DNA from: Cryomorphaceae bacterium
Lineage (GTDB): Bacteria; Bacteroidota; Bacteroidia; Flavobacteriales; Crocinitomicaceae
Reading direction: 5' to 3'
Assembly (NCBI GenBank): GCA_002683585.1
Contig: NYTQ01000036.1
Location: 5,803 to 13,710 of the forward strand
DNA: 7,908 nucleotides
Shown: piece by piece, positions 1 to 6,327 of the stretch
How positions within the stretch are numbered: the first letter of the stretch is position 1
Layout: each line of letters starts with the position of its first letter
Notes under the pieces: model-generated
What the model was told of the DNA's origin: nothing
Databases searched by the model: none
The model's input: only the letters and a program-made list of their open reading frames with translations
Program-made: the position numbers and the translations under genes

Positions 1-452
1 GTAAGATTGTCAAAATCAGTTTGATTGACATTAAGGCCAAAACCAGCTATAGAATAAGACAGTTTATTTCCCAATAACTTATTTTCAACGAGGATTCCGC
101 AAATTTTGTTAGCATTGACCATAATGTCATTCGGCCATTTGATTTGTGCATCAATCCCATGGCTGTCTAAAAAATCTATGAGTGCAATAGAAATAAAGGC
201 ATTTATTCGAAAAAGAAACTGAGGATCTAGTGTTTCAAATTTAAATACAAAAGAGGTCAATATGTTTTTTGCTTCTTGAGACTGCCATTCTGAACCCCGC
301 TGTCCTCTGCCATTCGTCTGATTTTCTGCCAAAATTACCGAACCATGTCCGGCTAAGCCATCATTAATGAGTTTGGCAGCAAAATTGTTAGTTGAATCGA
401 CGGATATCAACCGGATCTTTTGGATTCCTATTTTAGAATTGCTTTGTGACAT
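1..452 (-). CDS. birA: Biotin--[acetyl-CoA-carboxylase] ligase, 3'-truncated by the window edge
   Basis: Cytoplasmic enzyme that activates biotin with ATP to biotinyl-5'-AMP and transfers it to the biotin carrier protein of acetyl-CoA carboxylase and related enzymes. Reading down from ATG at 452-450 gives 150 open codons to the edge. Visible motifs are S20-T21-N22 near the N-terminus, the biotinyl-AMP loop GRGQRG at 48-53, KWPND at 105-109, KICGIL at 116-121 (K116 matches the active-site lysine, Lys183 of E. coli BirA) and GFGLNVN at 137-143. There is no N-terminal winged-helix domain: the catalytic domain starts almost at residue 1. It is therefore a single-function ligase and not the E. coli type that also represses the bio operon. 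Short-form ligases are usually about 240 residues, so roughly 90 residues, including the C-terminal domain, lie outside the window. It is divergent from rsfS, 52 bp away. The family call is firm; the gene symbol follows the usual convention. Confidence 0.95.
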   Translation of the reverse strand, partial: MSQSNSKIGIQKIRLISVDSTNNFAAKLINDGLAGHGSVILAENQTNGRGQRGSEWQSQEAKNILTSFVFKFETLDPQFLFRINAFISIALIDFLDSHGIDAQIKWPNDIMVNANKICGILVENKLLGNKLSYSIAGFGLNVNQTDFDNL

Positions 453-481
453 ATTAATCAAAGCAAAATTAAAATTAATCA
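453..481. repeat. 8-bp direct repeat ATTAATCA, two copies 21 bp apart
   Basis: ATTAATCA occurs at 453-460 and again at 474-481. The 21-bp start-to-start distance is two helical turns, so both copies would face the same side of the DNA. The pair brackets the candidate birA -7 box and the second copy abuts the candidate rsfS -7 box. This arrangement fits a regulator binding two sites, but the element is short and AT-rich and may be chance. Confidence 0.3.
464..471 (-). promoter_or_regulatory. Candidate -7 promoter box for birA
   Basis: Read on the minus strand this is TAATTTTG, an exact match to the Bacteroidota -7 consensus TAnnTTTG. It ends 11 nt before the birA ATG. No TTG is seen at the expected upstream distance for the -33 element, so support rests on the -7 box and its position in a divergent intergenic gap. 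AT-rich DNA yields such matches by chance. Confidence 0.35.
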
Positions 482-483
482 GT

Positions 484-491
484 TAGATTTG
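484..491 (+). promoter_or_regulatory. Candidate -7 promoter box for the rsfS-ftsH-cdsA-psd unit
   Basis: TAGATTTG matches the Bacteroidota -7 consensus TAnnTTTG exactly and ends 13 nt before the rsfS ATG. No TTG -33 element lies at the usual 17-23 nt upstream. If used, transcription would start only a few bases before the start codon, giving a very short leader. It is the only consensus-like box in the 52-bp gap on this strand. Confidence 0.4.
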
Positions 492-504
492 TGATACTTT
501 AACT

Positions 505-876
505 ATGAGCAAAAAAACATCGAAATCTCCTTCTGAAAAATTGTGTGATGCAATTGTGGAAGGAATGCAAGAAAACAAAGCAAACGAAATTGTAGTCCTC
601 GATTTGAGAGAATTAGACGGAGCAATAACTGAGTTTTTTGTGATTTGCTCAGGTGACTCAGATACGCACGTTGATGGAATTTCGAATTCAATCAATAGAC
701 ACGTGCGAAAAAACCTTAAAGAGAAGCCTTGGAATATTGAAGGCAAAACAAATAGTGATTGGGTTTTGTTAGACTATGTTAATGTCGTAGGTCACGTTTT
801 TTACAAGGAAAAACGGTCCTTTTATGACATTGAAGAATTGTGGTCTGACGCTACGAGAACAAATATACCCGCTTAA
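505..876 (+). CDS. rsfS: Ribosome silencing factor RsfS (Iojap/DUF143 family)
   Basis: A 123-residue cytoplasmic protein. Family members bind ribosomal protein L14 (uL14) on the 50S subunit and block joining with 30S, lowering translation in starvation or stationary phase. Family features visible are the IVVLDLREL strand (29-37), the core segment ITEFFVICSGDSDTHV (41-56), W86 followed by LLDY (88-91) and VVGHVF (94-99), and the C-terminal FYDIEELW (106-113) with D115-A116. Length is typical. The ATG at 505 is the first in-frame start: the upstream frame is closed by TAG at 484, and the next Met (residue 21) would remove conserved sequence. First gene of a six-gene plus-strand unit, with ftsH following after 11 nt. 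Many bacteria have rsfS beside nadD; here it precedes ftsH, an arrangement I recall from Bacteroidota genomes. Confidence 0.95.
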   Translation: MSKKTSKSPSEKLCDAIVEGMQENKANEIVVLDLRELDGAITEFFVICSGDSDTHVDGISNSINRHVRKNLKEKPWNIEGKTNSDWVLLDYVNVVGHVFYKEKRSFYDIEELWSDATRTNIPA

Positions 877-887
877 AAAAAACACAA

Positions 888-2957
888 ATGGCAAACAAAA
901 AAAATAATTTCTCAATCTACTGGATTTACGCAATTTTAGGTGTTGGTCTCATTGCATTTCAGTTGTTCATGGGTAAAGAGGAGCGCTCAAGCGTAAAAAT
1001 ACAATCCTTACTAGAAATAGCGGATGAATCGGGTGTACAGAATGTTGTAATTATCAACGAAAAAAGCGTGGAATTTCAGTTAAATGCTGAAGGCGTAGAT
1101 TTCATCAAAAAGACTGAAAACAAGGAACTCAAGGATATAGGCAGCACATTAAAAGGGTCAAAAGAAACTGACAAAACGAAAATTGTATTTGAAATCAAGC
1201 AAGTTGACCAGACATATCTTTCCCAGAAACTTGATGAAAAGGGAGTTACTGTAGAATATGAGGAGAGAATAGACTACTTCGGAACAATTTTAAGTTATTT
1301 ACTTCCATTTGTAATTATTATCGCTATTTGGATTTTTGTTATGCGCAGAATGTCCGGCGGCAGCGCAGGTGGCGGAGGACAAATATTCAATATTGGTAAA
1401 TCAAAAGCCAGAGTCTATGAAAATGGTAAAACAACAAATGTTACCTTTTCAGATGTTGCGGGCCTAGAGGGCGCAAAAGAAGAAATCGTTGAAATCGTTG
1501 AGTTCTTAAAAAACCCATCAAAATATACGGAGCTCGGCGCAAAAATCCCCAAAGGAGCCCTTTTAGTTGGTCCTCCTGGAACAGGTAAAACACTATTGGC
1601 AAAAGCTGTAGCCGGTGAAGCTAAAGTGCCTTTTTTCTCGCTTTCAGGATCAGATTTTGTTGAAATGTTTGTGGGTGTTGGTGCTTCTAGAGTAAGAGAT
1701 TTATTCAAACAAGCAAAAGAGAAATCACCTGCAATTATCTTTATAGATGAAATAGACGCGATAGGTAGAGCTAGAGGAAAAAACAACGGATTTAATTCAA
1801 ATGATGAACGTGAAAACACGCTTAACCAGCTCCTTACAGAGATGGACGGATTCGGGACAAATTCAGGCGTAATTATATTAGCCGCAACAAACAGAGCCGA
1901 TGTTTTGGATGGTGCTTTAATGCGAGCAGGTCGTTTTGACCGTCAGATATATGTAGATATGCCTGACCTAAATGAAAGAAAGGAAATTTTTGAAGTACAC
2001 CTCAAACCATTGAAACTTGAAAAGAATTTGGACGTTGACTTTTTGTCCAAACAAACCCCTGGATTCTCAGGAGCAGACATAGCTAACCTATGTAATGAGG
2101 CCGCCCTTATTGCCGCAAGAAATGATAAGAAACAAGTCGAAAAACAGGACTTTTTAGATGCCGTAGACCGAATTGTTGGTGGACTTGAAAAGAAAAATAA
2201 AATCATTACGCCTAGTGAGAAAAAAGCCATCGCCTTTCATGAGGCTGGTCACGCTACAGTATCTTGGTTACTCGAACATGCGCACCCCTTGGTAAAGGTC
2301 ACCATCGTTCCTCGTGGACAATCTTTAGGTGCTGCTTGGTACCTTCCCGAGGAGAGAAGTATTACAACAACGGAGCAAATATTAGATGAAATGTGCTCAG
2401 CACTTGGAGGAAGAGCCGCAGAAGAGCTTATTTTTGGTAAGATAAGTACTGGTGCATTGAGTGATCTCGAAAAAGTAACCAAACAAGCGTATGCAATGGT
2501 TTCAATTTATGGACTGAACGAAAAGATTGGTAATATTTCTTATTTTGATTCAAGAGGTGCTGATATGTTTACGAAACCTTATTCGGATGATCGCGCCAGA
2601 GTTATAGATGAGGAAGTGAGTAAAATGATTGAAGCGCAATATGCACGTGCACTTGATCTGCTATCCAAGAATAAAGACAAACTTACTGAGCTAGCAAACA
2701 AGTTATTGTCTCATGAAGTCATCTTCAAAGAGGATTTAGAATCCGTTTTTGGAAAGAGAGAATGGGAAGATGAAGACAAAGAACCAGAAGCGTCAACGAC
2801 GAAGCCAGAAGAAAAATCAGAAAAAATTGAAGCTACTAGCCTTGTCGAGCCGATGGATAGTATTGAAGATCGAACTGAGACGAATAAGGAAACGTCTAAG
2901 CCTTATGATTCATCCGAGGCTACTGATGATATAAATGAAGAAGATTTGAATGACTAA
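888..2957 (+). CDS. ftsH: ATP-dependent zinc metalloprotease FtsH
   Basis: Hexameric inner-membrane AAA+ protease that extracts and degrades misfolded membrane proteins and selected soluble regulators. The 689 residues are laid out as follows: transmembrane helix 1 (about 10-28), a periplasmic domain (about 30-127), transmembrane helix 2 (about 131-152), a glycine-rich linker (157-164), the AAA+ ATPase and the M41 peptidase. Key residues are Walker A GPPGTGKT 228-235, pore loop F261-V262-G263, Walker B ending D287-E288, the second region of homology with arginine fingers R349 and R352, zinc site HEAGH 451-455 with catalytic E452, and third zinc ligand D526. All are intact, so the enzyme should be active. 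The C-terminus (about 624-689) is a disordered tail with about 25 Asp/Glu in 65 residues. The stop overlaps the next start (ATGACTAA). The leader is A-rich with no clear Shine-Dalgarno sequence. Confidence 0.98.
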   Translation: MANKKNNFSIYWIYAILGVGLIAFQLFMGKEERSSVKIQSLLEIADESGVQNVVIINEKSVEFQLNAEGVDFIKKTENKELKDIGSTLKGSKETDKTKIVFEIKQVDQTYLSQKLDEKGVTVEYEERIDYFGTILSYLLPFVIIIAIWIFVMRRMSGGSAGGGGQIFNIGKSKARVYENGKTTNVTFSDVAGLEGAKEEIVEIVEFLKNPSKYTELGAKIPKGALLVGPPGTGKTLLAKAVAGEAKVPFFSLSGSDFVEMFVGVGASRVRDLFKQAKEKSPAIIFIDEIDAIGRARGKNNGFNSNDERENTLNQLLTEMDGFGTNSGVIILAATNRADVLDGALMRAGRFDRQIYVDMPDLNERKEIFEVHLKPLKLEKNLDVDFLSKQTPGFSGADIANLCNEAALIAARNDKKQVEKQDFLDAVDRIVGGLEKKNKIITPSEKKAIAFHEAGHATVSWLLEHAHPLVKVTIVPRGQSLGAAWYLPEERSITTTEQILDEMCSALGGRAAEELIFGKISTGALSDLEKVTKQAYAMVSIYGLNEKIGNISYFDSRGADMFTKPYSDDRARVIDEEVSKMIEAQYARALDLLSKNKDKLTELANKLLSHEVIFKEDLESVFGKREWEDEDKEPEASTTKPEEKSEKIEATSLVEPMDSIEDRTETNKETSKPYDSSEATDDINEEDLND

Positions 2958-3162
2958 AGAAAGAATCATATCTACTACTGATCGCACTTACTTTCAGCTT
3001 TGCCAATCTATCTTGTCTATGAATCAAATCCCATTCCAAATTTCGAGCACTGTGGATTCTATGTTTAATGATTTTGGCACCTATGAAATCTATGTTACAG
3101 ATCAAGATAAGGATAAAGCAATTGATGTTTTAAACAACCATGAAGACGCTCCTGACGCGTAG
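2950..3162 (+). CDS. Small DUF2007-like protein overlapping ftsH and cdsA
   Basis: A 70-residue soluble protein with no signal peptide or membrane segment. Its pattern fits the DUF2007 'putative signal-transducing' fold: an opening strand (ERIISTTD, 4-11), a helix (YFQLCQSILSMNQI, 14-27), a middle section (IPFQISSTVDSMF), a strand (YEIYVTDQD, 45-53) and a closing helix (KDKAIDVLNNH, 54-64). DUF2007 has no firmly assigned activity. The start overlaps the end of ftsH by 8 nt and the end overlaps cdsA by 23 nt. This packing, uncommon for a spurious frame, supports it being translated and probably coupled to both neighbours. It may sense or assist something in the membrane or lipid unit, but nothing in the sequence names a partner. 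The family call comes from pattern and position, not from a profile match. Confidence 0.75.
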   Translation: MTKERIISTTDRTYFQLCQSILSMNQIPFQISSTVDSMFNDFGTYEIYVTDQDKDKAIDVLNNHEDAPDA

Positions 3163-3964
3163 TATTTCTGGGCTCATTTTTGTAGCCCTCGTTGTTCTTA
3201 GCTTGATGCTAGATCCGATATACTTTTTGGTGTTTTCCTCGATTGTTGTGGGCATCGGTTTATTTGAATTCCATAAGCTATTTTCAAAACAAAATCAGTT
3301 TGAGCACCCCTGGTCAGTATGCGTTACATTAGGATTACTTATATTTTTTAGTTTAACGCTTCCCTCCTATCTAATATACACCTTCGGCCTGAATCTGGTT
3401 TGGCTTGTACCGATGATTATTCTTGTTTATGGTGGATTACAACTTTTCTTTTTTAAGGAGAAAGCGACAAGCTTCTTTCTATTTATTGCTGCAATTTTAT
3501 ATACTGTTATTCCCTTTTATTTGGGCTTTAAGGTTCACATAAAAGATACTGGAACGGTCCCTGTTATTCTAGGTGTCTTTTTATTGGTTTGGACAAATGA
3601 TACGTTTGCATATTTGTCTGGAAATATCTTTGGTAAGCATAAGCTATATGAAAAGGTTTCTCCCAATAAAACATGGGAAGGTTTTGCAGGTGGGTTTGCC
3701 TTTACAATCCTTATGGGGTTTATTTTAGATCAGTATGTATATGTTCATGCTGGTTATGCGCCTTATTTTTGGATGAAGTCTGCCATTTTTATAGCTCCAG
3801 CGGCTGTAGCTGGGGATCTTTTTCAGTCTGCACTGAAAAGAAAAATGAAGGTAAAAGATACCGGTACTATTATGCCCGGACATGGGGGTATTTTAGATCG
3901 CTTTGATGCAATGCTCTTTGCGCTCCCTGTTTTTTACGTTTTGCTTTATTTTGATGTAATCTAA
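3140..3964 (+). CDS. cdsA: Phosphatidate cytidylyltransferase (CDP-diacylglycerol synthase)
   Basis: Integral membrane enzyme converting phosphatidic acid and CTP to CDP-diacylglycerol and pyrophosphate, the branch point for all phospholipids. The 274-residue protein is mostly hydrophobic, with around eight predicted membrane helices. It carries the conserved WTNDTFAYLSGNIFGK block (151-166), SPNKTWEG (174-181) and the complete family signature at 230-256. In that signature S230, K233-R234, K239-D240, G242, H248-G249-G250, D253-R254 and D256 all fit the CTP-transferase pattern; the acidic residues bind catalytic metal. The ATG at 3140 gives the typical opening MKTLLTRSISGLIF and lies inside the upstream DUF2007-like gene, suggesting translational coupling. 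psd follows after 12 nt. Confidence 0.97.
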   Translation: MKTLLTRSISGLIFVALVVLSLMLDPIYFLVFSSIVVGIGLFEFHKLFSKQNQFEHPWSVCVTLGLLIFFSLTLPSYLIYTFGLNLVWLVPMIILVYGGLQLFFFKEKATSFFLFIAAILYTVIPFYLGFKVHIKDTGTVPVILGVFLLVWTNDTFAYLSGNIFGKHKLYEKVSPNKTWEGFAGGFAFTILMGFILDQYVYVHAGYAPYFWMKSAIFIAPAAVAGDLFQSALKRKMKVKDTGTIMPGHGGILDRFDAMLFALPVFYVLLYFDVI

Positions 3965-3976
3965 TTAACTTACACT

Positions 3977-4639
3977 ATGACTTTACACAGAGAAGGAACA
4001 ACCATTATGCTGACAAGTCTTGCAATTTGTCTTGTTCTAGGCCTATTAAATGGACTTTATCTTTTCCCAATTTCAAGTATTATTGGCTCATTTGTTTTCG
4101 CATTATTATCTGTAATGCTTGTTTTAGTTATCCAATTCTTTCGTATTCCGAAAAGGGAAAACACCTACCAAGAGAATGAAATTACTTGCCCTGCAGATGG
4201 GAAAGTGGTCGTCATAGAGGAAACAACAGAAACGGAGTACTTTAAAGATAAAAGAATACAGGTTTCGATTTTTATGTCTCCTTTGAACGTTCATGCCAAT
4301 TATTATCCAATAGAAGGAACCTTACCATTTGTGAAATACCACCCAGGAAAATTTTTAGTTGCTTGGCACCCAAAAAGTAGCACTGATAATGAAAGAACTA
4401 CGATTGTTGTAAAAAATGAAGATGGCAAAGAAATACTGATTCGGCAAATAGCCGGAGCGGTGGCGAGAAGAATTTGTTATTACGGTCAAGAAAAAGAAAA
4501 GGTCGAACAAGCAGGTGAATTAGGTTTTATAAAGTTTGGATCACGTGTAGATTTATTCCTCCCTTTAGATGCGAAAATAGATGTATCCTTAGGTCAAAAG
4601 GTTCAAGCGAAGCTCACGCGCATTGGATTTCTTTCATGA
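3977..4639 (+). CDS. psd: Phosphatidylserine decarboxylase, short (PSD-A type) form
   Basis: Membrane-associated pyruvoyl enzyme that decarboxylates phosphatidylserine to phosphatidylethanolamine. The 220-residue proenzyme has two N-terminal hydrophobic segments (about 11-30 and 34-54) and then the catalytic domain. Visible motifs are PADGKVV (72-78, with D74 a candidate catalytic Asp), MSPLNVHANYYP (100-111, with H106 the candidate catalytic His), VARRI (162-166) and FGSR (187-190). Self-cleavage is expected between G188 and S189, giving a long beta chain and a 32-residue alpha chain whose Ser becomes the pyruvoyl group. The short length and FGS site match the compact PSD-A class rather than the roughly 300-residue E. 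coli type with LGST. Archaetidylserine decarboxylases belong to the same class, but a bacterial context favours phosphatidylserine. The next gene starts 33 nt downstream. Confidence 0.95.
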   Translation: MTLHREGTTIMLTSLAICLVLGLLNGLYLFPISSIIGSFVFALLSVMLVLVIQFFRIPKRENTYQENEITCPADGKVVVIEETTETEYFKDKRIQVSIFMSPLNVHANYYPIEGTLPFVKYHPGKFLVAWHPKSSTDNERTTIVVKNEDGKEILIRQIAGAVARRICYYGQEKEKVEQAGELGFIKFGSRVDLFLPLDAKIDVSLGQKVQAKLTRIGFLS

Positions 4640-4672
4640 ATTTTCATATATTTAGATTCTAAACTATTTATC

Positions 4673-4897
4673 ATGAAAAAACTATTATTTACCCTAACAC
4701 TTTTGTTTCTTGTCGGCGCTGTAAGCAATCCGGTATACGCGTCAGCCGATGAAACAACAATTGAGCTAAAAAAAGACGACAAAAAGAAAAAGAAGAAGAA
4801 AAAAAGAAGGTCAAAAAAATCTTCATGTACCACCGAAAAAGCAGCTTGTGGTTCTTCCCAAGCGAAAAAATCGTGTTGTGCAAAAGACAAAAATTAA
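4673..4897 (+). CDS. Small exported Lys-rich protein with a Cys-rich tail, function unknown
   Basis: A 74-residue protein in three parts. Residues 1-23 form a clear Sec signal peptide: MKK, a leucine-rich core, and a cleavage site after A23 (VYA) or A25 (ASA). There is no lipobox cysteine. Residues 33-49 are almost purely basic, with eight consecutive lysines at 37-44 and then RRSKK. Residues 50-74 carry four cysteines (C52, C59, and the pair C68-C69) among Ser, Ala and Lys. The mature product would be a short, strongly cationic, probably disordered periplasmic or surface peptide able to bind metal, form disulfides or contact anionic lipid; none of these is shown. I recognise no named family. 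It is the last gene before the terminator, 33 nt after psd, so it is probably co-transcribed with the phospholipid genes. The adenine-rich lysine tract (4769-4819) is prone to slippage or indel error. Confidence 0.75.
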   Translation: MKKLLFTLTLLFLVGAVSNPVYASADETTIELKKDDKKKKKKKKRRSKKSSCTTEKAACGSSQAKKSCCAKDKN

Positions 4898-4916
4898 GCC
4901 TTTAAATAGCATTGTG

Positions 4917-4941
4917 AAAGCGTCTTTTAGGCGCTTTTTTT
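4917..4941 (+). terminator. Intrinsic terminator of the rsfS-psd unit
   Basis: AAAGCGTC (4917-4924) pairs with GGCGCTTT (4930-4937) around a 5-nt TTTTA loop. This is an 8-bp stem with one G-U pair, followed by an unbroken run of T from 4935 to 4941. It lies 20 nt after the stop of the small Lys/Cys-rich gene. On the other strand the wobble becomes an A-C mismatch and only three Ts follow, so it should act mainly on plus-strand transcription. The T-run overlaps the stop codon of the convergent transporter gene. Confidence 0.85.
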
Positions 4942-6325
4942 ATGCCAAGAAAAAATAGCAATAGCCCCACAAGGTTAGGACGGCAATTATATTTAAAAAG
5001 AATCCGATTGAAGCCATTTGTGCAATCGTTACTTTCCCAGATGAAAATACAATAGCGTTGGGAGGAGTACTAACAGGCATCATGAATGCACAGCTCGCTG
5101 CCAAAGTCAAAGGTATCGTAAGCTGAAACACAGTATAACCCATCTGAGTCGCTAAAACTGCAACAAGAGGAACAAGAACTGACACTAATGCCAAATTTGA
5201 CATGAGCTCTGTCGCAAATAAAGATACTACGATGACGACAAGCAAAATAAAAACTAAACTCCAATGGTTCAAAAATTCAGCATTGGCAGCTAAGTATTGG
5301 AGAACATTACTTTTCTCAAGTGATAAGGCCAAAGCAATTCCACCTCCAAAAAGAACTAAAATCCCCCAAGGAATGCGAACCGTATCTTGCCATCTAAGGA
5401 GGGGCTCATTCTGTTCTGAAGGAATTAAAAACAGTAAAAATGCGCCGAGAATAGCAATGGTAGCATCCTTGATTTCTATCTGAACCAAGGCAACAATATT
5501 TGAACGGAACACCCACAACAAAATGACACAAGCAAAAAGCAGCAACACTCTTTTTTGAGGCCTCGTCCAATTGGACTGAAGAATTTCATTCTTCACAGGC
5601 ACTGTTCTTTCTGCACCCAATAAATACTGAAAAAACAGTGTGAAAAATAGAAATAAAATTAAACTGACAGGCCCACCTATGCGCATCCATTCCACAAATG
5701 TGATATGTAAATCGTAAGTAGCTGATAGGGTTGCAGCCATCTGTGTATTAGGTGGAGAACCAACCAAGGTTGCCATTCCGCCTATACTTGAAGCGTACGC
5801 GACAGTTAACATAAGCAGTAAAGGGAAGCGATCATTTATGCCGGAATCTTTGCTGTCCTGCAGTTGTATGATAGAAAGCGCCATGGGCAGCATCATCAGC
5901 GCAGTAGCTGTATTCGAAATCCACATACTTAAAATGTAGGCGCTTAGTCCAAAACCAATTAAAACACGCGACTTTGTTGAACCGAATAGTGCAATAATTC
6001 TAGAGGCAATTTGATGATGTACTTTCCACTTTTCAAGTGCCAAAGCAAGAATAAAACCACCTAAAAAAAGATAAACGTTATGATTTCCGTATGACTTTGC
6101 TAAATCAGTGGAATCCAATAGACCAAGTGGAACAGCTAAAAAAAGAGGGATTAGTGCCGTAGCATAAATAGGAACTACCTCAAAAATCCAAAAAACCACC
6201 ATAACTCCGGCCATGGCCAGGGCATTATATGCCTTTGAATCTCCGCCACCACTGATGACAAGTACAGCGAAAATAAGCAAGGTCGAAAATGCAGATAAAG
6301 CTTTTTTATGCTTTGCGAAAAACAC
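4940..6325 (-). CDS. SLC13/DASS-family sodium-coupled anion (dicarboxylate-type) transporter
   Basis: A 461-residue, highly hydrophobic inner-membrane protein with about 11-12 membrane segments and the inverted-repeat organisation of the divalent anion:Na+ symporter family. The first-half motifs are SNTATALMMLP (137-147) and GSPPN (189-193). The second-half counterparts are SNL (376-378) and STPPN (419-423), just after SCAFMMPV (411-418). In VcINDY-type transporters the paired SNT loops bind sodium and the substrate carboxylates; here the second reads SNL. Likely substrates are C4-dicarboxylates such as succinate, fumarate or malate; sulfate or phosphate cannot be excluded. The start is GTG at 6325-6323, because the next Met is residue 38, which would remove the first membrane helix. 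It lies 2 nt after the stop of the upstream small gene, so the two are likely co-transcribed and coupled. Confidence 0.9.
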   Translation of the reverse strand: MFFAKHKKALSAFSTLLIFAVLVISGGGDSKAYNALAMAGVMVVFWIFEVVPIYATALIPLFLAVPLGLLDSTDLAKSYGNHNVYLFLGGFILALALEKWKVHHQIASRIIALFGSTKSRVLIGFGLSAYILSMWISNTATALMMLPMALSIIQLQDSKDSGINDRFPLLLMLTVAYASSIGGMATLVGSPPNTQMAATLSATYDLHITFVEWMRIGGPVSLILFLFFTLFFQYLLGAERTVPVKNEILQSNWTRPQKRVLLLFACVILLWVFRSNIVALVQIEIKDATIAILGAFLLFLIPSEQNEPLLRWQDTVRIPWGILVLFGGGIALALSLEKSNVLQYLAANAEFLNHWSLVFILLVVIVVSLFATELMSNLALVSVLVPLVAVLATQMGYTVFQLTIPLTLAASCAFMMPVSTPPNAIVFSSGKVTIAQMASIGFFLNIIAVLTLWGYCYFFLA

Positions 6326-6327
6326 TT

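Noticed and set aside
1415..1819. 134-codon minus-strand open frame inside ftsH
   Set aside because: It lies entirely opposite the conserved FtsH ATPase domain and its composition mirrors that gene; it is a shadow.
1943..2482. Two further minus-strand open frames inside ftsH
   Set aside because: Both are antisense to conserved FtsH AAA+ and peptidase motifs and show no independent features.
3673..3906. 77-codon plus-strand frame inside cdsA, rich in Cys and aromatic residues
   Set aside because: It is an out-of-frame reading of the conserved cdsA signature region.
4647..4654. TATATTTA, a 7-of-8 match to the -7 box upstream of the Lys/Cys-rich gene
   Set aside because: The conserved final G is missing and no -33 element is present; the 33-nt gap fits co-transcription with psd.
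4651..4663. Small inverted repeat TTTAG-ATT-CTAAA between psd and the Lys/Cys-rich gene
   Set aside because: The stem is only 5 bp and AT-rich with no T-run, too weak to call a terminator or structured element.
4603..4890. Open minus-strand frame of 95 codons opposite the Lys/Cys-rich gene, with a phenylalanine run
   Set aside because: The Phe run is the complement of the AAA/AAG lysine tract, and the frame has no homology-like features. The plus-strand frame has a textbook signal peptide and sits in operon position.
5202..5483. 93-codon plus-strand frame opposite the transporter
   Set aside because: It lies within the transporter's conserved second half and shows no recognisable protein features.
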